A model generated the notes under the pieces. It had not been told where the DNA came from. It did not search any database and was given only the letters and a program-made list of their open reading frames with translations. The position numbers and the translations under genes are program-made. DNA of 37,531 nt from an uncultured Candidatus Actinomarina sp. (lineage in GTDB: Bacteria > Actinomycetota > Acidimicrobiia > Actinomarinales > Actinomarinaceae): NCBI GenBank assembly GCA_902595195.1, contig CACJPC010000007.1, positions 1 to 37,531 of the forward strand. Direction: 5' to 3'. Positions 16,777-26,222 of this stretch are shown in pieces; position 1 is the stretch's first letter, and the number at the start of each line of letters is the position of its first letter.

Positions 16777-17393
16777 ATAATATAAAAAAATTTACAAGTT
16801 TTGCAACATCAAACTGTTATCTAATAAGCCCTTTTGATAATGAAATTGTATTTTTAATAGATTTACCACCAAATATTGATGAAGTAATTGATTACATAAA
16901 TACAAATAATTTAACTATTGGAGGTGCATTTATAACACATGGTCACTGGGATCATGCAATAGGACTATCTTCTTTTGATTCAAAGGCTTATATCAATCTT
17001 GATGACGAACATTTAGCAAGAAATCCAAGGGAGCAAATAGGAGATTTTCTTGGTGATAAGGTATCTGTAAACAAATATGAAGGCAATTTACATAACGTTT
17101 TAGACCATGAATATGATTTTTTAAATGTCTATATAAACCCTGGACATACTAAAGGTAGTGTATCATTTGAATTTAAGGATTTAGGGGTAGTTTTTACTGG
17201 AGACTTTATATTTAAAGATAGTATTGGAAGAACAGATTTGTATTCAGGGGATAATAATGAAATGATTGATTCTATAAACAATGTTTTCACTCTTTTTCAA
17301 GATGATTTTCAATTATTTCCTGGTCATGGTGATGATGATACTGTAATAAATATTAAGAATAACAATCCATTTATTAGAGAGTATTTGAAATGA
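16773..17393 (+). CDS. Metallo-beta-lactamase fold hydrolase, glyoxalase II-like
   Basis: This 206-aa cytoplasmic protein has the zinc-binding pattern His56-x-His58-x-Asp60-His61, His125 in Pro-Gly-His-Thr-x-Gly-Ser, Asp144 in Thr-Gly-Asp, and His185 in Pro-Gly-His-Gly. This is the single-domain glyoxalase II-like form found after rel and before hisS in mycobacteria. Actinobacteria generally lack glutathione, so the thioester substrate is uncertain. It overlaps rel and hisS by 4 nt each. Confidence 0.9.
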   Translation: MNNIKKFTSFATSNCYLISPFDNEIVFLIDLPPNIDEVIDYINTNNLTIGGAFITHGHWDHAIGLSSFDSKAYINLDDEHLARNPREQIGDFLGDKVSVNKYEGNLHNVLDHEYDFLNVYINPGHTKGSVSFEFKDLGVVFTGDFIFKDSIGRTDLYSGDNNEMIDSINNVFTLFQDDFQLFPGHGDDDTVINIKNNNPFIREYLK

Positions 17394-18562
17394 TTGATCA
17401 AGTTAAGGGAACAAGAAATTTATACGGTAAAGATATAGACAATTATTTACACATAAAAGATAAATTTTTAAAATGTTATGCAAGTTATGGTTATAAATTT
17501 GTTGAATTGCCAAACATTGAACACAAAGATTTATTTACAAAATCTATAGGTGAAAATTCCGAGATAGTTACTAAGCAAATGTATGAATTTGAAGATAAAG
17601 CTGGACGAAGTCTTGTATTGAGACCAGAAGGAACAGCTAGCGTCGTAAGGTATCATAACGAATTTCATAAAGATCAATCAAATAAATACAGTTATTTTGG
17701 AAAAATGTATAGATATGAAAATCCACAAAAAAATAGATACAGAGAATTTCATCAAGCGGGGGCTGAACTAATTGGAACATTAGATAATTATTCTGACGTT
17801 CAATTAATTAAATCTTCATTTAGATTTCTTAATTCACTTGAATTAAATTTTAAATTAAAAATTAACACAATAGGTAGTGTCGATGAAAGAAAGGAGTATG
17901 TAAGTGTTTTAAAAAAATATTTTGATAAAAACAAAAAAGATTTGTCTAAAGAGAGCGTTGAAAAGATTGATTCAAATACATTAAGAATATTAGATTCAAA
18001 TGCACAAGAGGACTTACAGATTATTGATCTGGCTCCACTAATTACAAATTATCTAGAAGATGAAACATTACAGAAATACGAAGATATAAAGAATATGCTA
18101 AATAATATTAATATTCCTTACTCCGAAGATCATAAGTTAGTTAGAGGTTTAGATTATTACAATGATTTAACTTTTGAATTTGTAGCCGATGGTGTAGTTA
18201 TTGGTGGTGGTGGTAGATATGATAAATTGTCACAAATACTTAACATAGGTCAATCTCAAGGAGTGGGTGTCGCTTTCGGAGTAGACCGTATAATAAACCA
18301 ACTTCAACTTGATACTCATAAAGAAAAAATATTCTTAATATCTCAATATGAAGAAGAAATGTATGACATTTCTGATGAATTAGATAAAAATCATATACCT
18401 TATGAAGTACCTATAAGATTCAGTAAGGAAAATACTCAGTACAAAGAAGCTATAAAGAATAATGCGACATTAGTAATTAATTGTTCTGAAAAAACTATTA
18501 AGATTATCAGCAGCAATAAAGTTGTACCATTCGAAATTAATAAATTAAAGGAATTAATTTGA
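17390..18562 (+). CDS. hisS: Histidyl-tRNA synthetase
   Basis: Charges tRNA-His. The 390-aa class II enzyme shows Arg-Pro-Glu-Gly-Thr-Ala (motif 2 side) and Tyr-Arg-Tyr-Glu-x-Pro-Gln. The histidine-specific Arg-Gly-Leu-Asp-Tyr-Tyr segment near 254 and the motif 3 Gly-Gly-Gly-Arg-Tyr-Asp segment are also present. It is about 30 residues shorter than usual, mostly by reduction of the C-terminal anticodon-binding domain. It overlaps the MBL gene and aspS by 4 nt each. Confidence 0.96.
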   Translation: MIDQVKGTRNLYGKDIDNYLHIKDKFLKCYASYGYKFVELPNIEHKDLFTKSIGENSEIVTKQMYEFEDKAGRSLVLRPEGTASVVRYHNEFHKDQSNKYSYFGKMYRYENPQKNRYREFHQAGAELIGTLDNYSDVQLIKSSFRFLNSLELNFKLKINTIGSVDERKEYVSVLKKYFDKNKKDLSKESVEKIDSNTLRILDSNAQEDLQIIDLAPLITNYLEDETLQKYEDIKNMLNNINIPYSEDHKLVRGLDYYNDLTFEFVADGVVIGGGGRYDKLSQILNIGQSQGVGVAFGVDRIINQLQLDTHKEKIFLISQYEEEMYDISDELDKNHIPYEVPIRFSKENTQYKEAIKNNATLVINCSEKTIKIISSNKVVPFEINKLKELI

Positions 18563-20262
18563 ACATTAACGAATTAGTAAATGCAAAAAACAATGCCCAA
18601 GTTCAAAATGTTAATGGTTGGGTTTCATCTATTAGAGATCATGGTGGACTTACTTTTATTGATCTTCGTGATTTTTATTCTTCTATACAAATTGTTTACG
18701 AGCAAAGCAAAAATATGCCTTCTGATATAAAGAATGAATATTACATTTCTGTATCAGGTGTTTTTAAAGAGCGAGATGAAGAACTAGTTAATAAAAATAC
18801 TCAATTAGGCAAGTATGAGATTCACGCTTCTGAAATAAATATTATAAATAAAAGTAAGACATTGCCATTTCAAATAGATAACAATATTGATACTGACGAA
18901 AGTATTAGATTGAAATATAGATATCTAGATTTGAGAAGACAATCTATGAAATCAAACATAGTCGGCAGATCTAATACTTTTAAATCTATAAGAAAGATTA
19001 TGGACAAAATGGATGTACTAGAAATAGATACACCTACTCTTATTAAATCAACTCCTGAAGGTGCTAAAGATTTTTTAGTACCTTCGCGTAAAAACAACAG
19101 TACTTTTTATGCCTTACCACAATCACCTCAGATGTATAAGCAACTATTCATGATGGCTGGATTTCCAAATTATTACCAAATTGCAAAGTGTTACAGAGAT
19201 GAAGACTCAAGAAAAGATAGGCAACCAGAATTTACACAATTGGATGTAGAATTTTCGAATGCTAATCCTGAAATAGTTAAAAAAAATATTGAAACTATCG
19301 TTAAATTTGTCTTTAAAGATGCATACGATATAAAAATAGACTCTGCATTTAAAAATATGACTTTTTCCGAAGCTATATCTTTGTATGGAACAGACAAACC
19401 TGATTTAAGAATTAAAGAAACGATAAGTGATTGTACTGAAGTTTTTAAAACAACTGAAATTAATTTTTTGAGTGATATTTTAAATAAAGAGGGTGTAATC
19501 AGATTTTTAAAAACTGATGAATCGCTTACTCGAAAAATTATTGACCAGTTAGATCAAGAACTGAAAGAATTAGGTTCAAATGGTCTAGGTTGGTTTAAGA
19601 TTGAAAACAATGAAATATCAGGTCCCTTATCTAAATTAATTTCAGAATCAGAGAAAGAATTTCTGATAAGTCAAGGAAATGGAGTATTTCTTTTTCAGGC
19701 TGGACAAGAGATGGAAATAGCACCATTTCTTGATCATATAAGAAGATATATTTTCAAACCTACAACCGAACAACAATTTACTTTTTGCTGGATTGATAAT
19801 TTCCCATATTTTGAGGTCGAAAATGGTAATTTACAACCTTCTCATCATCCATTTACAGCTCCAACAAACGAAGAAGATTTTATTGATAATCCAGAGCTTT
19901 CGACAGCCTTACATTACGATTTAGTTCTTAACGGGGTTGAGCTTGGATCAGGTTCCCAAAGAATTAGTAATCCAGATTTACAACGTATTGTTTTAGAAAA
20001 ATGGGGTTTAAGTAATGAAGAAATTCAAGATAGGTTTGGTTGGTTTATAGAGGCACTTTCATATGGAACACCACAACATGCAGGATTTGCTATAGGTATA
20101 GATAGATTGATTGCTGAAGTATATAATCAAAATTCTATAAGAGATGTAATACCATTTCCTAAAACACAATCCGGGCTAGATCCACTTACTGATGCGCCTT
20201 CATATATAAATGAAAATATATTAGAAGAATATAATTTAAAGTACATTAATAAAGATGAATAG
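18559..20262 (+). CDS. aspS: Aspartyl-tRNA synthetase
   Basis: Charges tRNA-Asp (and possibly tRNA-Asn). The 567-aa protein begins with a TTG codon overlapping the hisS stop; the OB-fold anticodon domain (about 15-110) is complete from there, which supports this start. The class II core has Pro-Gln-Ser-Pro-Gln and Tyr-Arg-Asp-Glu-Asp-x-Arg (motif 2). The bacterial insertion domain and the final Gly-Ile-Asp-Arg motif 3 follow. Whether the enzyme discriminates Asp from Asn tRNA cannot be told here; no gatCAB genes are in the window. It overlaps alaS by 8 nt. Confidence 0.97.
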   Translation: MNINELVNAKNNAQVQNVNGWVSSIRDHGGLTFIDLRDFYSSIQIVYEQSKNMPSDIKNEYYISVSGVFKERDEELVNKNTQLGKYEIHASEINIINKSKTLPFQIDNNIDTDESIRLKYRYLDLRRQSMKSNIVGRSNTFKSIRKIMDKMDVLEIDTPTLIKSTPEGAKDFLVPSRKNNSTFYALPQSPQMYKQLFMMAGFPNYYQIAKCYRDEDSRKDRQPEFTQLDVEFSNANPEIVKKNIETIVKFVFKDAYDIKIDSAFKNMTFSEAISLYGTDKPDLRIKETISDCTEVFKTTEINFLSDILNKEGVIRFLKTDESLTRKIIDQLDQELKELGSNGLGWFKIENNEISGPLSKLISESEKEFLISQGNGVFLFQAGQEMEIAPFLDHIRRYIFKPTTEQQFTFCWIDNFPYFEVENGNLQPSHHPFTAPTNEEDFIDNPELSTALHYDLVLNGVELGSGSQRISNPDLQRIVLEKWGLSNEEIQDRFGWFIEALSYGTPQHAGFAIGIDRLIAEVYNQNSIRDVIPFPKTQSGLDPLTDAPSYINENILEEYNLKYINKDE

Positions 20263-22774
20263 TAACCAAATAAGAACAGAGTTTTTAAATTATTTTGAAT
20301 CTAAAAATCATGACGTTATCAAGTCTGCTTCTTTAATTCCTCACGACAATACTTTGTTATTCACTGCTGCAGGAATGGTACCCCTAAAAGACTATTTCTC
20401 TGGAAATAAAGTCCCTGATAATCCAAATATGGCTTCATCTCAAAAATGTATAAGAACAATTGATATTGATATTATTGGAGATACTGACAGACATCTTTCA
20501 TTTTTTGAAATGTTAGGAAATTTTAGTGTTGGGAAGTATTTTAAAAAAGAAGCAATACGTTATTCGTATGAATTTATAACAGAAGTTTTATCAATTGATC
20601 CAAAAAGATTATGGTTCACAGTTTATAAAGATGACAAAGAATCTTTCGATATTTGGCGCGATGAAATAGGCGTTCCGAAAGAAAGAATACAATATGGCGA
20701 TAAAGATAACTTTTGGCATATGAATATCCCTGGACCGTGTGGTCCTTGTTCGGAAATATTTATTGACAGAGGTTCAAAATATGGTCCAGATGGAGGACCA
20801 ATCGGAGGAGGAGAGGATCGATTTGTTGAGATATGGAATCTTGTATTTATGGAATCTATACAAGATAAACCTTTTGAAGTAGTAGGTACGTTACCAAGTA
20901 AAAACATAGATACTGGTATGGGTTTAGAGAGAATAGCAATGATTATGCAAGAAAAAAATTCCTTGTTTGAAACAGATTTATTTAGTTCAATACATAAAGA
21001 GCTATCAAAAAAAATAAAAAACTCGAATGAAAAATATGAAAAAATTATTTTAGATCATATAAAAGCATCAACTTTTATGCTTAGTGATGGTGTTGTCCCT
21101 ACTAACGAAGGTAGAGGTTATATTTTAAGAAGACTTATTAGAAGAGCTTTAAGAGCATACAATAAATTAACTGATGAACCATCCTCACTTGATTTTCTTA
21201 TCAAAGAAGTTACAAAATTGTATAGTGAACCTTATCCTGAACTTGATAAAAATATCGACAAAATAACAAAATTATTTAAAACTGAAGAGGATTTATTCAG
21301 CAAAACATTAAATAAAGGAATCCAAGAAATTAATACAATTCTTGAAACAGGTGAACTATCTGCAAAACAAGCTTTCTATTTATTTGAAACTTACGGTTTT
21401 CCTTTTGAATTAACACAAGAAATTGCTCTTGAGAACAACATAACTCTAAACGAAGAAGAATTTCAACAATATTTTGAAAATCATAAGATTAAATCTAAAG
21501 GTACCTCTACTAAAATAGATCAAAATATGAGATTAGATATAGATACCAATGATTTTTGTGGATATGAAACAATAAATACCGTATCTGAGATATATCATGT
21601 AGAACCACTAGAAAATAAATCTATTATATTTACCAAAATAAATCCATTCTATTTTGAAGCAGGTGGACAAATTTCTGATGAAGGAAAAATAAGAATTGAT
21701 GAAAAAGAATATTTTGTTGAGAAAGTTGTTCAGAGTGAAAATGGAGCAACAGGATTAGTTGTTGATGTAAATAATGTAAATATTGGTGATGAAGTTCAAT
21801 TAACAGTAGATGATTCTTTTAGAAATGCAGTATCTAAAAGTCATAGTGCAGCACATATTGTACATTCTGCTTTAAGAAATATCTTAGGGGATCATGTTGC
21901 ACAAGCCGGTTCTAACGTTGCGCCTGGTAGATTTAGATTTGATTTTAGCCATACTCAGAAAGTCTCTGATGAGGAGTTGTCAGACATTTTCGAAACAGCA
22001 AACAAAGTAATTTTTGATGATCTTGAAGTTAATACAAATATTATGAATATTGATAAAGCTAAAGATGAAGGTGCTTTAGCATTTTTTGGCGATAAGTATG
22101 ATGACGATGTGAGGGTAGTTAATATTGGAACATTTTCAAAAGAATTATGTGGCGGCACTCATGTTAAAAATTCTCATGACGTTGGGTTAGTTGTATTAAC
22201 TCAAGAATCTTCAATAGGTTCTAACTTAAGACGTGTAGAAATGTTATCTGGTTCAGATGCTTATGATTTTTTAAATACAGCTTATAAATCCTATCAAGAA
22301 GTTGCTGATATTCTTAAAGTACAAACTAGTGATGTATCAACTAAATTAAAACAAAATCTTGAAACGCTTGAAGAATACAAATTGAAAATATCAAATTTTA
22401 GAAAAGATGAGTTAACAAAGTTAACACAGGAATACTCTTCTAAATCTTCAAAGATAGGTAAATACAATGTAATCATTGAAAATATTTCTTTAGAAAATTC
22501 CAATGAGTCAAGAGAAGTAGCTTTAAATATGGTTAAGAATTTTGATGTTGATATTTGCATATTATTTTCAAATATATCTGGTAAAACTACAATCGTTGGT
22601 TCAACTAAATCAAATATTGATCTTGATATATCAATAATTACTAATGACTTATCATCACTGTATAGCGGAGGAGCATCGAAAGATCCAAATCTATCTATAG
22701 GTGGAGGACCTGGCAAATATGATACAGCTAAAGCAATTAAAGCCGCAAAACAATTCTTAACAAAATTCCTTTAA
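20255..22774 (+). CDS. alaS: Alanyl-tRNA synthetase
   Basis: Charges tRNA-Ala and edits mischarged Ser and Gly. The 839-aa protein has the class II catalytic core (about 1-240, with Leu-Phe-Thr-Ala-Ala-Gly-Met near 30) and a tRNA-recognition region. The editing domain carries the zinc motif His-Ser-Ala-Ala-His near 529 and Cys-Gly-Gly-Thr-His near 632. The C-Ala domain ends with a Gly-Gly-Gly-x-Gly segment. It is slightly shorter than E. coli AlaRS. It lies directly before ruvX, a common bacterial pairing. Confidence 0.98.
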   Translation: MNSNQIRTEFLNYFESKNHDVIKSASLIPHDNTLLFTAAGMVPLKDYFSGNKVPDNPNMASSQKCIRTIDIDIIGDTDRHLSFFEMLGNFSVGKYFKKEAIRYSYEFITEVLSIDPKRLWFTVYKDDKESFDIWRDEIGVPKERIQYGDKDNFWHMNIPGPCGPCSEIFIDRGSKYGPDGGPIGGGEDRFVEIWNLVFMESIQDKPFEVVGTLPSKNIDTGMGLERIAMIMQEKNSLFETDLFSSIHKELSKKIKNSNEKYEKIILDHIKASTFMLSDGVVPTNEGRGYILRRLIRRALRAYNKLTDEPSSLDFLIKEVTKLYSEPYPELDKNIDKITKLFKTEEDLFSKTLNKGIQEINTILETGELSAKQAFYLFETYGFPFELTQEIALENNITLNEEEFQQYFENHKIKSKGTSTKIDQNMRLDIDTNDFCGYETINTVSEIYHVEPLENKSIIFTKINPFYFEAGGQISDEGKIRIDEKEYFVEKVVQSENGATGLVVDVNNVNIGDEVQLTVDDSFRNAVSKSHSAAHIVHSALRNILGDHVAQAGSNVAPGRFRFDFSHTQKVSDEELSDIFETANKVIFDDLEVNTNIMNIDKAKDEGALAFFGDKYDDDVRVVNIGTFSKELCGGTHVKNSHDVGLVVLTQESSIGSNLRRVEMLSGSDAYDFLNTAYKSYQEVADILKVQTSDVSTKLKQNLETLEEYKLKISNFRKDELTKLTQEYSSKSSKIGKYNVIIENISLENSNESREVALNMVKNFDVDICILFSNISGKTTIVGSTKSNIDLDISIITNDLSSLYSGGASKDPNLSIGGGPGKYDTAKAIKAAKQFLTKFL

Positions 22775-22775
22775 A

Positions 22776-23156
22776 GTGAATAATTTATTATCAATAGATT
22801 TTGGCGAACGTTATATGGGATTTGCTATAAGAACTGTTAAAACACAGATACCTATACCAATAGAAGTCGTAGACATTAAAAAAGATAACATTGCAAACAA
22901 AATATCTACATTCGTCGATTCCTATGATATAAATGAATTTATTATTGGATACCCATTAGGTATGAATCTTTCTGAAAATAGAATGACTAATAATGTTGAT
23001 AATTTTATTGAAGAAGAATTAAAAAAATATAATTTACCAATTTCAAAAATAGATGAAAGATTTACTTCTGAATTAATCAAAAAAAGTAAAAAAGACAGAG
23101 TTGATGATTTGTCAGCACTAGAGATATTGGAAACTTATATTAAAAAAAATGATTAA
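22776..23156 (+). CDS. ruvX: RuvX/YqgF RNase H-fold protein
   Basis: The YqgF family is linked to 16S rRNA maturation and has been proposed as an alternative Holliday junction resolvase. The 126-aa protein has the RNase H-fold elements: Asp8 in Ile-Asp-Phe-Gly, Ile-Gly-Tyr-Pro-Leu (57-61), Asp93-Glu-Arg-x-Thr-Ser, and the terminal Asp110/Asp111 before a Leu-Ser-Ala-Leu-Glu-Ile-Leu helix. The start is GTG one base after the alaS stop. With no ruvC in the expected place, this family member gains interest. It overlaps mltG by 8 nt. Confidence 0.93.
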   Translation: MNNLLSIDFGERYMGFAIRTVKTQIPIPIEVVDIKKDNIANKISTFVDSYDINEFIIGYPLGMNLSENRMTNNVDNFIEEELKKYNLPISKIDERFTSELIKKSKKDRVDDLSALEILETYIKKND

Positions 23157-24219
23157 ATTTATATTTAAAAACAGAACAGCTTTACAAATCTTTCTTGTAA
23201 CTTCTTTTTTATTAGTTGGGTACAATGTTGCAAATTCAATTGCAGATAATGTAGAAATTAACACAATTGATGGATCTCAAAATATTGATGATTTAAAAAT
23301 TATAAACGTAAATATTCCCCAAGGGAGCTCTGCATCTGAAATATCTTCTATCTTAGATTCAACTGGTGTAATAACATCTAAACTTGCCTTTGAGCTATAT
23401 TTACGTAATGAAAATCTTACTGATAAATTAAGATCAGGCACTTATGAAATACCAAATAATTTAAATTTTGAAGAACTTACTTCAGTTCTATTAAAAGGGC
23501 CACCTCTTAAAACATATACAATTACAATTCCAGAGGGATTATGGCTGAGTGAAACATTAGAAACTGTTTCGGCTCAAACAGGTTATGATGTTATTCAACT
23601 TGAAAATTCACTAATATCAGGAAGCGTTAAGAGTTCATATTTACCTGATAATGATTTTTCTAAATTACAAAATTGGGAAGGCTTACTTTTCCCAAACACT
23701 TACCAAATAGATATTGAAGCTAACGGTGAAGATATTTTGCAAATTCTTGCAAATGAATTAGAAAATAGATACGAAAATTTACTTTCGGCTAACTCTATAC
23801 CTTCTTGGATATCTTCACCAAATGAGTTCTTTACTGTAGCAAGTTTGATTGAAGCTGAAGCTAAATTAGATGAAGATAGACCATTGGTGTCTTCTGTTAT
23901 TAGAAACAGACTTGATCAAAATATGCTTTTACAAATAGATGCAACTGTACTTTATTCATTACAAAAAAGAAAAACTCAAGTACTGTTAATTGATTTACAA
24001 GTAGACAGTCCTTACAATACCTATAAATATACATCACTTCCTCCAACGCCAATATCTGGATTTGGTGAAAAATCTATGGAAGCTATTTTTAATACACCGG
24101 AGAATCCATTTATTTACTATCTGTTAACAGATATAAATGGGAAGATGACTTTTACAGATAATTATGAAGAATTTATTAATCTTAAAAATAAAGCTAAAGA
24201 TGAAGGAGTGATACCTTAA
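23149..24219 (+). CDS. mltG: Endolytic murein transglycosylase MltG (YceG)
   Basis: Cuts nascent peptidoglycan glycan strands and so sets their length. The 356-aa protein has one N-terminal membrane helix (about 11-28). A LysM-like region with Gly-Ser-Ser-Ala-Ser-Glu-Ile follows, then the YceG domain. Visible conserved pieces are Leu-Leu-Phe-Pro-Asn-Thr-Tyr, Ser-Leu-Ile-Glu-Ala-Glu (catalytic Glu near 235), Arg-Asn-Arg-Leu and Ser-Pro-Tyr-Asn-Thr-Tyr with Leu-Pro-Pro-x-Pro-Ile. Gene order ruvX-mltG matches other actinobacteria, but the aroE/aroC-type genes that usually follow are missing here. Confidence 0.95.
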   Translation: MIKFIFKNRTALQIFLVTSFLLVGYNVANSIADNVEINTIDGSQNIDDLKIINVNIPQGSSASEISSILDSTGVITSKLAFELYLRNENLTDKLRSGTYEIPNNLNFEELTSVLLKGPPLKTYTITIPEGLWLSETLETVSAQTGYDVIQLENSLISGSVKSSYLPDNDFSKLQNWEGLLFPNTYQIDIEANGEDILQILANELENRYENLLSANSIPSWISSPNEFFTVASLIEAEAKLDEDRPLVSSVIRNRLDQNMLLQIDATVLYSLQKRKTQVLLIDLQVDSPYNTYKYTSLPPTPISGFGEKSMEAIFNTPENPFIYYLLTDINGKMTFTDNYEEFINLKNKAKDEGVIP

Positions 24220-24776
24220 TGGTTTCTACAAACGATATACGGCCCGGACAATCAATATTAGTTGACGGAATTCTCTATCAGATAATTGAATACCAACATG
24301 TAAAACCTGGTAAAGGAAAGGCATTTGTAAAAACAAAACTAAAGAATCTAACTAATGGAGGAGTATTAGATAAGACCTTTAGAGCAGATGAAGATGTTGA
24401 GCAAGCATATATTGATAAACAATCATTTCAATATTTATATAATGACGCTGACAAATATTTTTTTATGAACGCTGATAGCTATGAACAAATTGAATTATCT
24501 AAAGATCAACTTAATGATAAAGAATTATTATTAAAGCCAAATCAAGAAGTAACTCTATCAATGTATATGGGTAAACCAATAGATATACAACTCCCTGCAA
24601 CAATCAACTTGTTAGTAACGCATTCAGAGCCGGCTGTTAAAGGTGATTCGGTAAATTCCAACAACAAGGAAGTTACCTGTGAAACTGGGTTAACAATCCA
24701 GGTTCCTATGTTTATAGAAGAAAATGATGTTATAAAAATTGATACTAAAGCAATAAGTTATATTACAAGAGTATGA
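24219..24776 (+). CDS. efp: Translation elongation factor P
   Basis: Relieves ribosome stalling at consecutive prolines. The 185-aa protein has the standard KOW-like N-domain and two OB domains. The tip loop is Pro-Gly-Lys32-Gly-Lys-Ala, with Lys32 at the site that is post-translationally modified in some bacteria. No modification genes are adjacent. The ATG shares its A with the mltG stop (TAATG). An AAGGAG run lies about 11 nt upstream, a longer spacing than ideal. Confidence 0.98.
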   Translation: MVSTNDIRPGQSILVDGILYQIIEYQHVKPGKGKAFVKTKLKNLTNGGVLDKTFRADEDVEQAYIDKQSFQYLYNDADKYFFMNADSYEQIELSKDQLNDKELLLKPNQEVTLSMYMGKPIDIQLPATINLLVTHSEPAVKGDSVNSNNKEVTCETGLTIQVPMFIEENDVIKIDTKAISYITRV

Positions 24777-25138
24777 AACACGATTTTAGACATTATTCAT
24801 TCACTTCGCTTTTTTCGTCAGATAGCTATACAGACAACATACTTCTTGTTGAAAATGATTTATCAGAAAATCAGCTACTAAGAGCACAGCAATTAATTAC
24901 TTACTTTAATGAGAATGCTCAGCAAATTATGTTAAAGATAGATGAATTATCACAAAATTGGTCATTTGAAAGAATTGCAAAACCTGAAAGAACAGCATTA
25001 ATGCTTGGAATAGCTGAGTTGAAAATGAAATTAACTCCTAGAAAAGTAGTAATATCCGAATGGGTCAAATTAGTCGATAAGAACTCCTCATCGGATGGTG
25101 CAAAATTTGTCAATGCAATTTTGGATAACTATGAATGA
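24773..25138 (+). CDS. nusB: Transcription antitermination factor NusB
   Basis: All-helical RNA-binding protein that works with NusE/S10 on boxA RNA in rRNA antitermination. The 121-aa protein is somewhat short. The later conserved segments are visible: Ala-x-Pro-Glu-Arg-Thr-Ala-Leu-Met-Leu near 63-72, and Val-Ile-Ser-Glu-Trp-Val-Lys-Leu before Phe-Val-Asn-Ala-Ile-Leu-Asp. The efp-nusB order is typical of actinobacteria. It overlaps efp by 4 nt and the following gene by 8 nt. Confidence 0.94.
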   Translation: MKHDFRHYSFTSLFSSDSYTDNILLVENDLSENQLLRAQQLITYFNENAQQIMLKIDELSQNWSFERIAKPERTALMLGIAELKMKLTPRKVVISEWVKLVDKNSSSDGAKFVNAILDNYE

Positions 25139-25421
25139 TAATCATCTTTCTAATATTTTAGATATTAAAAATTATAGAAAATCATTTATAGAGTCCTTTG
25201 ATACAAATGATATAGAAATTAAAAATAAACTTATAAATGCAACTAATGATATTAATTTACAATCTATAAGAATCCATAAATTAATAACTCACAATGGCAA
25301 CATTGGAAAAGTTTTATTTGCTAGATTTCTTTCGACAATAAATTTAGATGAACAAACACGTATCATGGAATTGAATATTTCAAATATTGAAGATATAGTA
25401 AATTTTATAGAGAATATATGA
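25131..25421 (+). CDS. Divergent actinobacterial integration host factor (mIHF) candidate
   Basis: This 96-aa protein lies directly before gmk-rpoZ, exactly where mycobacteria and streptomycetes encode mIHF, a nucleoid-associated H2TH-fold protein. The order of elements agrees with mIHF by eye: Ile-Lys-Asn-Lys-Leu (about 30-34), then Asn-Asp-Ile-Asn-Leu (39-43), then a Gly-Asn-Ile-Gly-Lys-Val hairpin (56-61) matching mIHF Gly-Val-Gly-Lys-Val, then an Asn-Leu-x-Glu-x-Thr-Arg segment. Identity is low and the protein is less basic than usual. I chose the ATG at 25131, overlapping nusB by 8 nt; an upstream in-frame ATG at 25095 would lie deep inside nusB. Confidence 0.62.
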   Translation: MNDNHLSNILDIKNYRKSFIESFDTNDIEIKNKLINATNDINLQSIRIHKLITHNGNIGKVLFARFLSTINLDEQTRIMELNISNIEDIVNFIENI

Positions 25422-25948
25422 TATTTATTATTACTGGTCCATCTGGAGTAGGAAAAAATACGATTATTAACGAGCTCTCAAATCATATTGACTTTCATTT
25501 TTCAACTTCTTATACAACAAGACCTAGAAGAGACAATGAAATAGAAGGTCAAGATTACTATTTCATTACCCATCAACGATTTAATGATCTGATTGATAAA
25601 AATCATATGCTCGAATATGAAGAATATGGAGGTTATTTTTACGGTACACCAAAATCTGAAATTGATAGAGATGGAATTGTTATATTAGACCTAGAAGTTA
25701 ATGGTGCTACAAAATTATTAAAATCTAATAGTGATTATATAGGCATATTTATTGATATAAATGATGATGAATTAATAAACAGATTAGTAATTAGAGGTCA
25801 TGATAAAGATTTTATAGATAAAAGAATGATTCTTGCAAACTCTCAAAGAGAACACAGTGGCGAATATGATTACTACATAGAGAACCAAGATTTAAATACT
25901 GCAGTTAATAAAATAATTGATATAATATGTAAGCTGGAGGAACAATGA
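25418..25948 (+). CDS. gmk: Guanylate kinase
   Basis: Phosphorylates GMP to GDP with ATP. The 176-aa protein has the P-loop Gly-Pro-Ser-Gly-Val-Gly-Lys-Asn-Thr (7-15). The GMP-binding stretch Ser-Tyr-Thr-Thr-Arg-x-Arg-Arg and Gly-x-Asp-Tyr-Tyr-Phe follows, then Leu-Glu-Tyr and Tyr-Tyr-Gly-Thr-like segments. A reduced lid and a shortened C-terminus make it smaller than the usual 190-210 aa. It overlaps both neighbours by 4 nt. Confidence 0.96.
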   Translation: MIFIITGPSGVGKNTIINELSNHIDFHFSTSYTTRPRRDNEIEGQDYYFITHQRFNDLIDKNHMLEYEEYGGYFYGTPKSEIDRDGIVILDLEVNGATKLLKSNSDYIGIFIDINDDELINRLVIRGHDKDFIDKRMILANSQREHSGEYDYYIENQDLNTAVNKIIDIICKLEEQ

Positions 25949-26217
25949 TAAAACCACCTATTGAAGAATTATTAAAAGAAACACCAGGAAGATTTGCACT
26001 TGTGATTACTGCATCCAGGAGAGCAAGAGATATAAATTCATATTTTAATCAACTAGGAGAAGGCATTGGCGCTTATACACCTCCACAAGTACAAAGTTTA
26101 AGCAGGAAACCTCTGACAGTAGCATTTGAAGAAATTGCAGCAGGGAAAGTAGAAGTTTCAGCGGGTGTCGAAGATAAGAAAAAGACAACAGTCGGAGATC
26201 TTGGTCTAAACGAATAA
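25945..26217 (+). CDS. rpoZ: RNA polymerase omega subunit
   Basis: Assembles and stabilises the beta' subunit of RNA polymerase. The 90-aa protein carries the actinobacterial pattern Pro-Pro-Ile-Glu-Glu-Leu-Leu, Phe-Ala-Leu-Val-Ile-x-Ala-x-Arg-Arg-Ala-Arg and Tyr-Phe-Asn-Gln-Leu-Gly-Glu-Gly. The Lys-Pro-Leu-x-Val-Ala-Phe-Glu-Glu-Ile segment follows. It has one of the clearest Shine-Dalgarno sites in the window (GGAGG, about 5 nt before the ATG). gmk-rpoZ-coaBC order is classical. Confidence 0.97.
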   Translation: MIKPPIEELLKETPGRFALVITASRRARDINSYFNQLGEGIGAYTPPQVQSLSRKPLTVAFEEIAAGKVEVSAGVEDKKKTTVGDLGLNE

Positions 26218-26222
26218 TCATA

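Noticed and set aside
25095-25130. Longer N-terminus for the mIHF candidate
   Set aside because: It would lie inside the conserved nusB 3' end; the ATG at 25131 gives the usual short overlap.
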